Translations under genes and position numbers: made by a program
Source: DASXKD01 sp963734725
GTDB lineage: Bacteria; Actinomycetota; Actinomycetes; Streptosporangiales; Streptosporangiaceae
Direction of reading: 5' to 3'
Length of the DNA: 64,000 nucleotides
NCBI GenBank assembly: GCA_963734725.1
Contig: CAVTIX010000018.1
Location: 1 to 64,000, forward strand
In this document: positions 26,769 to 36,288 of the stretch, piece after piece
Layout: each line of letters starts with the position of its first letter
Numbering within the stretch: the stretch's first letter is position 1
The notes under the pieces: generated by a model
The model's database searches: none
The model's input: only the letters and a program-made list of their open reading frames with translations
Told to the model about the DNA's origin: nothing

Positions 26769-27475
26769 TCAGCGGACTTCGGTGCTGTAGACCACCACGT
26801 TGCTGAGGTAGTTGCGCGTGGCGTAGTCGAACGTGCCACCACAGGTGATCAGTCGCAGCTCGGCATCGGGTGCGGGCCCGAATACCGCAGCCGTGGGGAA
26901 GTGCGCCTTGGGGTACTGATGCACCCCGGTGACCTGGAAGACGGCGAGCTTGCCGTCCGCCTGCCGCACGTAGATCCGGTTGCCTGGGTGCAGTTCGCGT
27001 AGCCGGTAGAAGACCCCCGGGCCGAGGTAGGAATCGATGTGCCCGGCGATGATCGAGGAGCCGATCTCGCCCGGCCGCGGGCTGCTGGTGTACCAGCCGG
27101 CCACGGAGGCGCTGCGTGGCACCTGCAGCGTGCCCTGCCGGGTGAAGCCCAGCCGGATCAGCCTGGTGCGCACCCCGATGGCCGGGATCCGCAGCGCGAC
27201 CGGCAGCGGAGCGGTGAGGGTGGCGGGCTTAGGCAGCGGGGCCGGTGTGCCCAGCGGCGCCAGGCCGCCCGGCGCGGCGCTGGCCGTCCCCGGCGGGCGC
27301 CCGGCCGGCCGGCCAGCACCAGCAGTCCGGCCACCGCGATGGCCGTCGCCAGCACGCCGCCAAGCAGCACGGCGGCCGTGAGCGGCCGCCGTGCTGCCTG
27401 GCGCCAGGGCGGGCTGCCTCGTCCGTGCCTGCCTGGCTCAGCGTTGGGGGCCTGCGCGGGTGGGGCTGCCCGCAT
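26769..27475 (-). CDS. Class F sortase, one frameshift
   Basis: Sortases attach secreted proteins to the cell wall. The N-terminal membrane anchor (LTAAVLLGGVLATAIAVAGL) starts at ATG 27475. After loss of one base in a G run near 27295 the frame changes and continues LRIPAIGVRTRLIRLGF, then the catalytic His in IIAGHIDS and the Cys in LRLITCGGTFD. Near the end the usual arginine of class F enzymes seems to be Leu in NYLSNVVVYS, so activity is uncertain. The ATG overlaps the stop of the DUF4397 gene (ATGA), which shows translational coupling. A one-base sequencing error could explain the shift. Confidence 0.75.
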
Positions 27476-28404
27476 CAGCGCGCATGCCGCGGCACTGCCC
27501 TGCTGCGGTGCAGCCGGATCGCCGCGGCGGCCGCCAGCAGCAGCCCCGTGGCCAGCCCGGCCAGCCAGGGTAGCGGCGAGGGCGCCTGGCCGGGGGCCGT
27601 GCCGCCGAGGCCGGTGTCAACGCCGCCCTCGGGCATCATGGCACTGCCCGCGGCGTCCATCAGGTTAGTGACTTTCAGGCCGCTGGGGGAGTCCAGCACC
27701 ACGAGGGTGTGAATCGAGCCTGCAGTCAGCATGACCTTCCCCGACCACGTCTCGCTGCCGCCTGCGGCGTGCAGCATCCACTGGCCTGGCTTGTCCGCCC
27801 CGTAGGGGGTGACGCTGCCGAAAGCCAGGTTGCTGGCCAGCGCCGCGCTGCCCGCCCGCACCGTGACTTGTTGCTCCTGCAGCGACGCCTGGATGACCCG
27901 GACCAGCGACCTGCCGTGGGGGGTGGTCAGCCGGTCGTTCAGCGCCACGAGCCGCAGGCCCCTTGCCGGGCCAATCACGGCCACGGTGTAGGCGCGCCCG
28001 GCATGCACCATGAAGCTGGCGGACAGCACCGGGACCGTGCCGGCAGGCGCGCCAGCTTTCCGTATGGCGGCCGTGTATTCCCCGGTCGGCATCTTCATGT
28101 ACATGCCTACATCGCCGTAGGGGACATGCCTGAGCACATCCATCGCCTTGGGATTACCGAACGAGTAGAGGTAGACGTCCACCGGGGCGGTGTTGGGCGA
28201 CAGGTGGGCACACCGCACCCAGCCCGTCCCCGACGACATCGAGGACGCAGACGCGGCCGCGGCGGTTCCGGCGGCGGTGCCCAGCGAAAGCGTGGCCGCG
28301 CTCAGCAAGATTGCCAGCCGGGCACGGCGCCGGCTAGCACCTGTGCCGCCCAAGCCGTGACGGCGCAGCCGCCACCGGCGCGGCGCGTTCGGCCGCAGCA
28401 TCAT
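27475..28404 (-). CDS. DUF4397 domain surface protein
   Basis: The 309-residue protein has a long basic leader and signal sequence (ARLAILLSAATLSLGTAAG). Two DUF4397-type beta repeats follow (WVRCAHLSPNTAPVDVYLYS, VRVIQASLQEQQVTVRAGSA). A proline-rich spacer leads to a C-terminal membrane helix (WLAGLATGLLLAAAAAIRL) with a basic tail. DUF4397 proteins often neighbour class F sortases in actinobacteria. I see no LPXTG-like motif before the final helix, so it may stay membrane-anchored or use an unusual signal. AAGGAG precedes the start. Confidence 0.85.
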   Translation of the reverse strand: MMLRPNAPRRWRLRRHGLGGTGASRRRARLAILLSAATLSLGTAAGTAAAASASSMSSGTGWVRCAHLSPNTAPVDVYLYSFGNPKAMDVLRHVPYGDVGMYMKMPTGEYTAAIRKAGAPAGTVPVLSASFMVHAGRAYTVAVIGPARGLRLVALNDRLTTPHGRSLVRVIQASLQEQQVTVRAGSAALASNLAFGSVTPYGADKPGQWMLHAAGGSETWSGKVMLTAGSIHTLVVLDSPSGLKVTNLMDAAGSAMMPEGGVDTGLGGTAPGQAPSPLPWLAGLATGLLLAAAAAIRLHRSRAVPRHAR

Positions 28405-28419
28405 GATGGTCTCCTTATT

Positions 28420-29405
28420 TCAGTTAGTGGCCCCGAGCAGTCCTAGCGGGCTCGGCGCGGTGAATTCGACATGCAGCACGGTCTGGCCGCTAGCCAGCCG
28501 CACGGTGGTGACATCTGCAGGCCGGAAGGGGGCCTGCTGGGCGAGCAGGAACTTCTTCACGGCGTTGAGCGTCGCCGCGGCGTGTCCGCGACGTGCCGGG
28601 CCGGCGATATGTCGGCCGAACGCAGTGGTACGCCAGCGCTCGCGCCCGCCGCGGGCGCGCCGAAGCCGGTGATGTCAACGTGATACGGCGTGGCCAGCGC
28701 CCCGATAGCGCTAAGCAGGCGCGTATCGACCTGCGCGGCGGCCATTTCGCGGCGGCCGACAGGCGAGACGCGCACGTGCGGGTTGCGCAGCAGCAGCGCA
28801 CCGGCCGCGCGCCGGGCGGTGGCATCGGCGTGCAAGCTACGCAGGTAGGCGGCGGACCCATCCGCAGCCACGACCCGGACCGCCACCTGAGCGCTACCCG
28901 ACCCGAACGTGGCCAATGCAACCGGGGCGTACACGCTGGTCAGGCGGCCGCCGAGCTCCTCCCGGACGGCTGCCGTGGACACTATCACGTCGCTGCCGAG
29001 CGGCCCGGCATTCCCGGCCCCAAGCACGAGCAGCCGGGCTGCTGGGATTCCGTTTCTCTGCAGCACCGCGCACATCTGCGGGTCGCAGGCGACAATCGCG
29101 CCCGGGGCGACCTGCCGGGCCATCCACGCCGCGGCCGCGGTCCGGGACGCTGCCGCAGCCGCGATCGCGGCGTCGCCGGGGGGCTGTCCGCCGTTCGCCG
29201 CCCCTTTCCCAGCTATCGTGCCGCGGGCCAGCGCGACGGTGACGGCTCCCCCGCAGAACAGCACGGCGGCCAGGATGAGCGCGCTGGTCACCCGCCCGCG
29301 CATGGTGGCCGGCCACGACCGCCGGGCCGCCCACAACCGGATGGTATTGGCCAGCACCGTGCCCCATGGCGGTGGCGGGGTGGCTGCGGGCAGCGCCTGG
29401 GTCAT
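28420..29405 (-). CDS. Single-pass surface protein of unknown function, frameshift near 3' end
   Basis: After the cytoplasmic start MTQALPAATPPPPWGTVLA a membrane helix follows (VTSALILAAVLFCGGAVTVA). The outer domain contains AAWMARQVAPGAIVACDPQM, LGSDVIVSTAAVREELGG and FGSGSAQVAVRVVAADGS. A one-base loss near 28605 moves the end into another frame (RRGHAAATLNAVKKFLLAQQ ... LHVEFTAPSPLGLLGATN, stop at 28420); unrepaired, it stops at 28557. It sits 16 bases upstream of the DUF4397 gene and so heads the sortase cluster. A decayed paralogue lies at 30064-30500. I do not recognise the family; the two cysteines around DPQM are conserved in both copies. Confidence 0.7.
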
Positions 29406-29907
29406 CACGGGGCGGCGGCGCCGAGCCCCGGGGCTCTTCAGCGGGCCAGCCCGGGCCGGGGTCGGCCTGGCCCCCCGCGGCGTTCTTGCCATCCTGGCGG
29501 GCCCGGGCGACCGCCTTCGCGATGACCGCCAGGTCGTGGTCGGACAGGACCACCCTGTTGTGCGCGGCGACGTCGCTGGACCCCGGGCGGCGGGGCGGGC
29601 GGACCCGGAACGGCAAGCGGTCAGCCCCGGATTCGAGCGACGATGCGTCCGTGCTATCCGGCGTGCCTGGGGCGTCTGGTACGCCGCGCCCGCAACGAGC
29701 GCGCAAGCCCAGATTCCCGGGCTCGTGCCCAGGTTGCTCCGGCCGCCAGCTGTGTGGTCGCACGCTTAAGCCCTCACTGTCCCCGGTAGCGCTGTGAGGG
29801 TGAGGTGGACCACCCGATCTCAGTGAATAGCAGACCCCGATCAGGGGTTTCAACCGGAATAACAAAATGTTACTAAGGAAATACATACTGTTCAGTAGGC
29901 CAGAGCT
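29406..29907. other. Upstream region of the surface-protein operon
   Basis: A minus-strand frame here includes SDHDLAVIAKAVARARQDGK, which could be the N-terminal cytoplasmic part of the gene at 28420-29405 in a shifted frame. The segment 29840-29900 is strikingly AT-rich for this genome (AATAACAAAATGTTACTAAG) and is a likely promoter. Confidence 0.35.
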
Positions 29908-30063
29908 GTGGCGGAACGGCTGGATGAGATCCTGGGCGGCGCCGCCGCGCCGGGCTGGAGCACGCGACCTGCCATCAGCTGCGGCACGCCTGCCTGACCC
30001 GGTTGCGGGGAGCTGGGATGGCGCTGGAGGCGGTACAGGCCTAGGCCGGGCATGCCTCGATCG
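29908..30063 (+). pseudogene. Tyrosine recombinase (integrase) C-terminal fragment
   Basis: The plus strand reads ERLDEILGG, then after a frame change AGLEHATCHQLRHACLTRLR and GAGMALEAVQA, a TAG stop at 30042, and AGHASI. This matches the catalytic HxLRH box and following helices of phage-type integrases. The usual Gln codon is an amber stop, and the final tyrosine is missing. It is the relic of an integrated element. Confidence 0.75.
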
Positions 30064-30500
30064 TCTGTCAGCAGGCGGCTGGCGCGCACGCCGGCCGCCT
30101 GCAGAGCCGCGCACATCGCCGGGTCGCAGGCCACTACGGCGTCGGCGCTGACCTGGCCGACCACCCAGGCTGCCGCGTGCTGCCTCGCCGCCTGCGCCGC
30201 GGTGATCACCCCCGCGCCGATGGGTGTGCCGCCACTGAGGCGACCGGGGGTCGGCTCACCCCGTCCAAACCCGGCCAGCTCCACCGTGACCCCGCCAGTC
30301 ACGAAGATCACCGCCGCCAGCGCGGCCATGACGGTCAGCCGCCATCGCGTCTGCGTGGGCTACCAGCGCCCCCGGCGGCGCTGCGCCCACAATCGCACGG
30401 TGGTCGCGAGCACAGTGCCCCAGGAAGGCTCCGGTGTTCTGGACCCGCCGGATCGGTCCGGCGCCGGGGCCCGGCGAGACGGCTCCGGCGCGCTGGGCGG
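30064..30500 (-). pseudogene. Decayed paralogue of the surface protein at 28420
   Basis: It reads PSWGTVLATTVRLWAQRR, a TAG stop, then MAALAAVIFVTGGVTVELAG and AAAWVVGQVSADAVVACDPA with MCAALQAAGVRASRLL. These match PPWGTVLANTIRLWAARR and AAAWMARQVAPGAIVACDPQ of the neighbour. It ends at the integrase fragment. Upstream, at 30540-30637, the minus strand reads EVRYALGHRLVDRYLEFVAG, which resembles an integrase N-terminus. Confidence 0.65.
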
Positions 30501-30637
30501 CTCCCGGACGGGGGGCGCGCTGGGCGGGTCCGGCCCGCCACGAACTCCAGATACCGGTCCACCAGCCGGTGGCCCAGCGCATACCGCACCTCACCGGCCC
30601 CGGTCACGGTGCGGGCAACACACGGGAAGCTGCTCAT

Positions 30638-31101
30638 CGGAGCACCCTCCCACCCCCGGGACGAATGCGCCCGGATGCGTCAGATATCACCCGTGTGTTA
30701 GCCGATCTGCGCAGCGGGCAAGGCAGGCGGTCTAGCTCGTGATATCGCGCAGGTTTGGGGACTCTGGGCGTCTGGCGCCGCAGCAGCCACGGGCTCCAGC
30801 CGGGCTGCGAACTGCTAGCGGAACTGACTGCGGCCGGGCTAGGAAGCCCGGCCGGGGCCGGAACCAAAGGCATCCAGCACCTACCGGACTCGCACATGCC
30901 TCCTCGTTCAAGCCAGGTCCCAACATGACTTCGCCAAGAGTGCCGCCGCAGCGGGTGAGACGCTGCTCGGCGTCACCTCTTAACAGCGACCTTCCGGTGA
31001 ACCGTCAGGCGTCGTTGTGCGATGAGTTCGGCGGCGCGCAGTCGTCCAAGTGATCGTGGGTGCCCGCAGGGGCGCCGGGCCTGCAGCAGGAGGAGTAGAC
31101 G
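30638..31101. other. Intergenic, no gene supported
   Basis: No frame shows a domain. GCAGGAGGAG at 31085-31095 is the ribosome binding site of the next gene. Confidence 0.35.
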
Positions 31102-31920
31102 ATGAATTCGATGGCTCGCCGGATGTTCGAGCTCGTCGAGCCGATTGGTGTCATCCCTTACTCAGCCGACGAACCCAACGAGGCGATGTTCGCCCTGGGG
31201 TTCACCAACTACTGGGACACCTACTTCGCCGGACGGGCGGCGCCCTTGGGGCTCGCCGCGGCGGAGGTGGTGGACGCGCTGTTCTACAACTTCGCTCCCG
31301 GCGAGGTGGCTCGCCACATTCCGAAGGTGTGGCGCACCACCACGCCTGACGCGGCGATCGCCGCTCGTCAGAGGGGCTGTGTGAAGGCGCTGCGGCGAAT
31401 CCTCGGCGAGCGCGTCGGCACTCCCGCCTTCGCCCGCGCCGCCGAACTGTTGATGAAGGCGGCGACCAGCGCCCCGTTCGAGGGCCGGCCCATGTACGCC
31501 GCGCTGCGCGCGATCCCGATCCCCGACGACGTGGTGGCCCGCTTCTTTCATGCAGGCTCCTTGCTGCGCGAGCACCGTGGCGACGGGCACATCGCGGCCC
31601 TGATGATCGAGGGTGTCGGCGGCCTTGAGGCTCACGTCCTCGTCGCCCTCGACATGGGCATGCCGGCGGAGAAGTTCGGACGCATCCACCACCTCCCGGC
31701 AGCGCAGCTCGCCGCCGTGATCGACGGGATGCGCGATCGCGGCCTGATCGGGGAGGACGGTTGGCTGAGCGAACCGGGTCGCGCCGTCAAACAGCGGGTC
31801 GAGGCGCTCACCGACGACCTCGCGGCGACGCCCTACGAGAGCCTCGAGCCGGACGAGCTCGATGAGCTCATGGCCACCCTCGAGCCGCTCGCGACGCTGC
31901 TACTCGCTGCCCAGGACTAG
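31102..31920 (+). CDS. SCO6745-family protein
   Basis: The 272-residue product has the family start RRMFELVEPIGVIPYSADEP followed by GFTNYWDTYFAGRAAPLGLA, and a C-terminal winged-helix-like part (LIGEDGWLSEPGRAVKQRVE). The name comes from the Streptomyces coelicolor locus; the function is unknown. The sequence suggests a MarR-like fold with helical N-terminus. AGGAGGAG precedes the ATG. It is intact and monocistronic. Confidence 0.88.
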   Translation: MNSMARRMFELVEPIGVIPYSADEPNEAMFALGFTNYWDTYFAGRAAPLGLAAAEVVDALFYNFAPGEVARHIPKVWRTTTPDAAIAARQRGCVKALRRILGERVGTPAFARAAELLMKAATSAPFEGRPMYAALRAIPIPDDVVARFFHAGSLLREHRGDGHIAALMIEGVGGLEAHVLVALDMGMPAEKFGRIHHLPAAQLAAVIDGMRDRGLIGEDGWLSEPGRAVKQRVEALTDDLAATPYESLEPDELDELMATLEPLATLLLAAQD

Positions 31921-32258
31921 GACGAAGGCTCTGGTGGTTCAGTTCGGCTGAACGCGCCCGGCCAGATCGTGGTTCGCTTGGCTGACGCTCTGACCAGCCA
32001 GCGTCTCGACTGACTTTCCGAGCGACTCGGTGAACGGTCCGCTGATCACGATGCCCGGGCTCGATCGCCCCTGGTGGGTAGCGCACCTCCAGCTCTCGCG
32101 AGCGAGAGTTCACATCGACGTGTCGAGCAGAGCCCTCACGATTGAGCGGTCGGGCCCGTCCCGGCTTACCATGAAGAGGCCAGCCGGGACGGGCGTGATC
32201 GCCGGGCCGGGCCCGGCCGGCGTGTCAGTTGGGCCGGCGGGGGAGGCGCCGCGTGGTG
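31921..32258. other. Intergenic, no gene supported
   Basis: The stretch holds the promoter of the DUF1707 gene. No repeat or hairpin stands out. Confidence 0.3.
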
Positions 32259-32682
32259 ATGGAACCGCAGGATCCGGGCGCGGGATGGGCAGGCCGGCGG
32301 CGGCCACTTGCGGGCCTCCGACGCGGAGCGCGAGCTGGTGATCGATGCCCTGAAGGCCGCGTTCGTGGTGGGCAGGCTGAGCAGGAGCGAGCTGGCCAGG
32401 CGAGCTGGCCAGGCGCTTGAGTCGAGGACCTACGCCGAGCTGGCCGCCGCCGCCGCGGGCATCGCGGCCGGGCGGGCGGCCGCCGCGCCGCCGCGCCCGC
32501 CCGCCGCGCCGGTGCGCGCCAGAGCGGTCAGCGGAAAGGTCATCGCCTGGGCCGTGAGCGTGCTCATCGTGTCGCCCGCGCTGGGCGTCGCTTTCTTCGC
32601 CACCTACTGGGGCAGCTTCTTCATCCTTCTTTTGCTCGCCTACCTCGCGGCGGGCGTGCTCGGCACGCCCGGGCCGCCGTGA
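32259..32682 (+). CDS. DUF1707 membrane protein, possible frameshift at the start
   Basis: DUF1707 is a short N-terminal cytoplasmic domain of actinobacterial membrane proteins. Here it reads LRASDAERELVIDALKAAFV, GRLSRSELARRAGQALESRT and YAELAAAAAGIA, followed by an Ala/Pro-rich linker and two hydrophobic segments (VIAWAVSVLIVSPALGVAFF and FFILLLLAYLAAGVL). The natural start seems to be ATG 32259 (MEPQDPGAGWAGRR) in another frame, with a shift near 32300. Otherwise TTG 32308 starts an intact but shortened protein. A paralogue is at 40813. Confidence 0.75.
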
Positions 32683-33250
32683 GCTCCCCGCCACCGCGTG
32701 TTCCGCAGCAGCCGCAGCAGCCGGCATCCGCGCCGCCCGCCCCAGCCACGCGAGTGTTCGGCAGCCATCGATGATCTGGCCGCCCGGCCTGGAGGCTAAC
32801 CTCACCCCTGCGGTTTCTGCGCCGCGCTTCACCGGCTACGCGCGAACCTGATCGCATCGCGCCGCCTGCGTGGCAGTCGCCGATGCGGCGGCTCTCGGAC
32901 CGGCTGACGGGGACGCTCGGCAGGCGGCGATAGCGGGCGTTCACGCCCAGCGCTCGCGGCGCATAGACATGCGGCACGGCCGCCTGCCGGGCCAGGCTGC
33001 CATTAGGTCTCCCAGCGGTAAGACGGACTCTTGATAACCGCGCGCCGAGCCGCCGTTCGGCGCGGCCAGTGGGCCGAGGGCACCACTGGCACGGTCACGA
33101 TCTCGCAGGATCCTCGCAGACGACCGCTCGTGGCGATGAGCGCGAACCCGGCCGGGTTGCCAGCCTCGCGGTGGATGCGGGCGCCTGCCGCGGGCAAGCC
33201 GCGCTCATCGGCGTTGTGGGGCGCGGCTGCTGGTCCGGTCAGGCTCCGGT
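32683..33250. other. Intergenic, no gene supported
   Basis: Nothing recognisable is present between the DUF1707 gene and the convergent minus-strand pair. Confidence 0.35.
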
Positions 33251-33724
33251 TCAGTCGGTCCGGGTGAAGTCGGCGGTCCAGTTGGTTTCCCAGGTCTGGC
33301 CGTCGTCGAGCGAGAACGCTTGCTCCCACCGGGCCGTCGTCGCGGTGATGTCTGACCACTTGTAACGCACCGTGATGTCGCGGCCTTCGTACTGCTCCTT
33401 GTCGTAGAACACGCCCACTCCGTCGCTGAACCGGCCGGTCACCGGCGGCAGGGCCAGCTCGCCGTTGCGGCTGTTCACCCAGTAGATGGACCACTCTCCG
33501 GTCGCCGGATTAAGCAGCCGGACCGACAGGCCGGAAAAGCTCCAGTCCGGGAAGTGAACTTCGTCGACATTCGCCGCGCCGCCGAACACTTGCCAGCACC
33601 GCGTTGTGGCCGAGGATTCCTCCCATTCATCACAATCGGCGAGCGGTTTCTTGAGCTTCCGCTGAATGCTTTTCCAAGATCCGACGAAGAAATCGAAGTC
33701 GCCGAGTCCGTTTCGGTCACTCAC
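33251..33724 (-). CDS. Conserved hypothetical protein, lipocalin-like
   Basis: The 157-residue protein begins with FDFFVGSWKSIQRKLKKPLA and has FGGAANVDEVHFPDWSFSGL, LLNPATGEWSIYWVNSRNG and ARWEQAFSLDDGQTWETNWT. The GSW motif near the N-terminus and the run of beta strands suggest a DUF1579-type or lipocalin-like barrel that binds a small ligand. Its start overlaps the stop of the upstream gene by four bases, so the two form a translationally coupled pair that faces away from the WYL regulator. Confidence 0.75.
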   Translation of the reverse strand: MSDRNGLGDFDFFVGSWKSIQRKLKKPLADCDEWEESSATTRCWQVFGGAANVDEVHFPDWSFSGLSVRLLNPATGEWSIYWVNSRNGELALPPVTGRFSDGVGVFYDKEQYEGRDITVRYKWSDITATTARWEQAFSLDDGQTWETNWTADFTRTD

Positions 33725-34200
33725 CGTGCACCTCCGGTCCTGCCCTCAGGCAGGGTGTCGTTGATGTATCCGGCCAGGTCAGGCAGGTCTGGCTCGAGAA
33801 TGTGCCGCACCCAGGACGATCGCTCGTGGCCGAACGGCGCCAGCTCCCAGATGCAGCCGATCCACCTGCGGTCAAACACGCCGAAATTCGCGGGATCGGT
33901 ATCAGGGCAGCCAAGGTAGGGTTCTCCGGCCACCGCCGACCGCATCTCGACGACGTTGCCCCAGACCCAGCTGTAAGCGCACAGGTAGGCGCCGTTGGCG
34001 CCGGTGTGTAGGACCAGCCAGCCGGCCGGCGGTGTCTCGTCATCGGGCTGAGGCACCAGCTCCGGCAGGATGTCGCGGGCGGCCTTCTGGATTCCTGGTT
34101 CGATCTCGGCCTCGAAGGTCGTGATGTGATACCGCTTGAGCGTGCGCCCGCCGATCTCGATCGGGCCCGGCGCGCGGAGGAATTTCTCGGTTATCGACAT
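33721..34200 (-). CDS. Conserved hypothetical protein in the WYL-controlled pair
   Basis: The 159-residue protein (MSITEKFLRAPGPIEIGGRT, RYHITTFEAEIEPGIQKAAR, AGWLVLHTGANGAYLCAYSW, RRWIGCIWELAPFGHERSSW) is cytosolic, with several conserved Trp and Cys residues. I do not recognise a named family. It is divergent from the WYL regulator, 44 bases away across a perfect 23-base palindrome, so the pair 33251-34200 is probably the regulator's target. Confidence 0.75.
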   Translation of the reverse strand: MSITEKFLRAPGPIEIGGRTLKRYHITTFEAEIEPGIQKAARDILPELVPQPDDETPPAGWLVLHTGANGAYLCAYSWVWGNVVEMRSAVAGEPYLGCPDTDPANFGVFDRRWIGCIWELAPFGHERSSWVRHILEPDLPDLAGYINDTLPEGRTGGAR

Positions 34201-34220
34201 GTCCCGACGTTAATCACGTC

Positions 34221-34243
34221 TCCCTGACATCTAGTGTCAGGGA
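34221..34243. promoter_or_regulatory. Palindromic operator of the WYL regulator
   Basis: The arms TCCCTGACA and TGTCAGGGA are perfectly complementary around TCTAG. The site ends one base before the ATG of the WYL regulator and lies 21 bases from the divergent start at 34200. It is well placed to control both directions. Confidence 0.75.
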
Positions 34244-34244
34244 T

Positions 34245-35243
34245 ATGCGCGCGAGCCGGCTTGTCTCGATCATCTTGCTGCTGCAGGCCCGCGGCCAGAT
34301 GACCGCCGGGCAGCTCGCCGCCGAGCTTGAGGTATCGGCCCGCACCATCTACCGGGACGTCGGCTCACTCCAAGCGGCCGGCATACCGCTCTATGGCGCC
34401 GCCGGGCCTGCAGGCGGCTACCAGTTAGTGGCCGGCTACCGGACCCGGCTGACCGGCATGACAGCGGCCGAGGCGGAGGCGCTCGCGCTAGCCGGAATAC
34501 CAGGGTCGGCCGCCGATCTCGGCCTTGGCGGCATGCTTGCCGCGGCCCAGCTCAAGCTTGATGCCGCGCTGCCCGCCGAGATGCGCGCCAGGGCGGCACT
34601 TGTCCGCGAGCGGTTCCACCTGGACGCGCCCGGCTGGTACTACGACGGTGACTCAGCGCCGCACCTGAGCACGGTCGCTGACACCGTCTGGAAGCAGCGG
34701 CGGATCGAGGTCCGGTACCGGCGGTGGCGGGCACCTACCGACGTGACCAGGCGCCTGGATCCGCACGGGATCGTGCTGAAGGCCGGAACGTGGTACCTCG
34801 TCGCCCGCGATCATCGCGGCATGCGAACCTACCGGGTCAATCAGATCCTGCGCCTGGCCGTGCTAGCCGAGCACTTCGAGCGGGCCAAAGACTTCGATCT
34901 CGCCGAGTACTGGGCAGCCGGGATCACAAGATTCCGTGCTGGGCTCCACCAGGGAAAGGCCACGATCCGGCTCTCCCCCGCTGGGCGGGAACGCGCCGCG
35001 GTGCTCTACAACGCCGAAACCATCGGCGCGCTCCGCGCCACGGCGAGTCCGCCGGACCAGGACGGCTGGGTCAGGGCCGTAGTGCCGATCGAGTCAACCG
35101 AGAACGCCCAGTCCGAGTTCCTGCGGCTCGGCGCGGACGTCGAGATCATCGAGCCCGCCGAACTGCGGGCCCAGATATCGGCCGTCGCCCGCAGCCTGGC
35201 CGCGATCTACGCAGCACACCAGCCCGGCCAAGCAAACTCCTAG
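34245..35243 (+). CDS. YafY-type HTH regulator with WYL domain
   Basis: The 332-residue protein starts with a DeoR-like winged helix (LVSIILLLQARGQMTAGQLA, ELEVSARTIYRDVGSLQAAG) and a GGYQL wing. The WYL ligand-binding domain follows (RRIEVRYRRWRAPTDVTRRL, DPHGIVLKAGTWYLVARDHR, TYRVNQILRLAVLAEHFERA) and then a WCX-type C-terminal extension. Such proteins often repress a divergent gene pair and respond to an unknown ligand. There is almost no leader between the operator and ATG, so the mRNA may be leaderless. Confidence 0.9.
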   Translation: MRASRLVSIILLLQARGQMTAGQLAAELEVSARTIYRDVGSLQAAGIPLYGAAGPAGGYQLVAGYRTRLTGMTAAEAEALALAGIPGSAADLGLGGMLAAAQLKLDAALPAEMRARAALVRERFHLDAPGWYYDGDSAPHLSTVADTVWKQRRIEVRYRRWRAPTDVTRRLDPHGIVLKAGTWYLVARDHRGMRTYRVNQILRLAVLAEHFERAKDFDLAEYWAAGITRFRAGLHQGKATIRLSPAGRERAAVLYNAETIGALRATASPPDQDGWVRAVVPIESTENAQSEFLRLGADVEIIEPAELRAQISAVARSLAAIYAAHQPGQANS

Positions 35244-35805
35244 GCTGCCGCGAATCTGATCTCAGCGAGAATGATCTCCACACGGGCGCTGGATGGGCTG
35301 CCACGAGCCTCGTCCACTGCGCTCGGCGGCCGAAAAGCCACCACTGGCGGCATCCCTCCCCGCCGAGGCTCGGTGGCCGGCAATTGTGCGACAGGCTGGT
35401 TTATGCGCTGACCGGCATGTTCACTCGTGGGTGTTGCGCCAGCTATGGCCTGAGTGGCGGGCTGGTTGGGCGGATGCGGTCGGTAAACACCCTCGTCTGT
35501 GGGTGTCTTGACCCGCCACGCGACTGGTGCGGGATGGTGAACGCGGTTTAAACGCGGTGACCACATCGAGGCTGGCTGCCCGCAGCGGCAGCTGCTCGGC
35601 GGCTGCCAGCAGCGGCACCACCTCAAGGGCATGGCCGCGGTCAGCCGGCCGTGAGCTGTGCCAGCATGGCCGCCGAGACGTCGGCTGCAGCCAGATGCGC
35701 CCATATCGCCCCAGATATGCACGCCAGGCGCAGCGGTGATCCCGCGGGGTTCACCGCCGGCTGGAACACCCGGGCACATGCTCACTGGCCTGCCAGGTGA
35801 GGCCA
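35244..35805. other. Intergenic, no gene supported
   Basis: No coding pattern, repeat or hairpin is evident in this stretch. Confidence 0.35.
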
Positions 35806-36288
35806 TCATTCCCGGCGGACGCGGTTTCCCCAGATGCTGGTGGGATTCACCCGGATGAGGTGCGGAGGCACCCCCTCGATCCACGGCTCGAGCCCGGCAC
35901 CGATGAACGGCGCGCGCTCGGCTTCGGTATCCAGGTGATGCGCTGCTCCCTGTACCAGCACGAACCATCCCTCACGCGCTCCGGCATCGATCTGGTCCAC
36001 TTCCACCGCGACCTGGTACTCGGCCTGCGCTATACCAGTACGCAGGTCCTCATCAAACAAGATGGGGTCCCACGTGCCGAAGACAACCGATCCCTCGTCG
36101 ATCGTGTACGCAACCGGCAGGGCTGCGGGCCCGTACCGGTTGGTGTAGACCAGACGGCCCACCCCGCCATCGACGAGCAGTTCCATGCATTCGGCCTCAC
36201 TCAAGCGCTCCAGCACGCGCCGGGCGCTCACTCCCGGGTCGGGCGAAGCAAGACCGCCAGGAGAGCTGGGTTGAGGTTCATCTGGCAT
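35806..36288 (-). CDS. PNPOx-like flavin/F420-binding protein
   Basis: The product of about 160 residues shows the split-barrel pattern of the pyridoxamine 5'-phosphate oxidase superfamily: LSEAECMELLVDGGVGRLVY, GPAALPVAYTIDEGSVVFGT, VAVEVDQIDAGAREGWFVLV and IRVNPTSIWG at the end. Actinobacteria have many such proteins that bind FMN, F420 or haem. ATG 36288 is one possible start; a start at 36324 would add 12 residues. Confidence 0.82.
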   Translation of the reverse strand: MPDEPQPSSPGGLASPDPGVSARRVLERLSEAECMELLVDGGVGRLVYTNRYGPAALPVAYTIDEGSVVFGTWDPILFDEDLRTGIAQAEYQVAVEVDQIDAGAREGWFVLVQGAAHHLDTEAERAPFIGAGLEPWIEGVPPHLIRVNPTSIWGNRVRRE

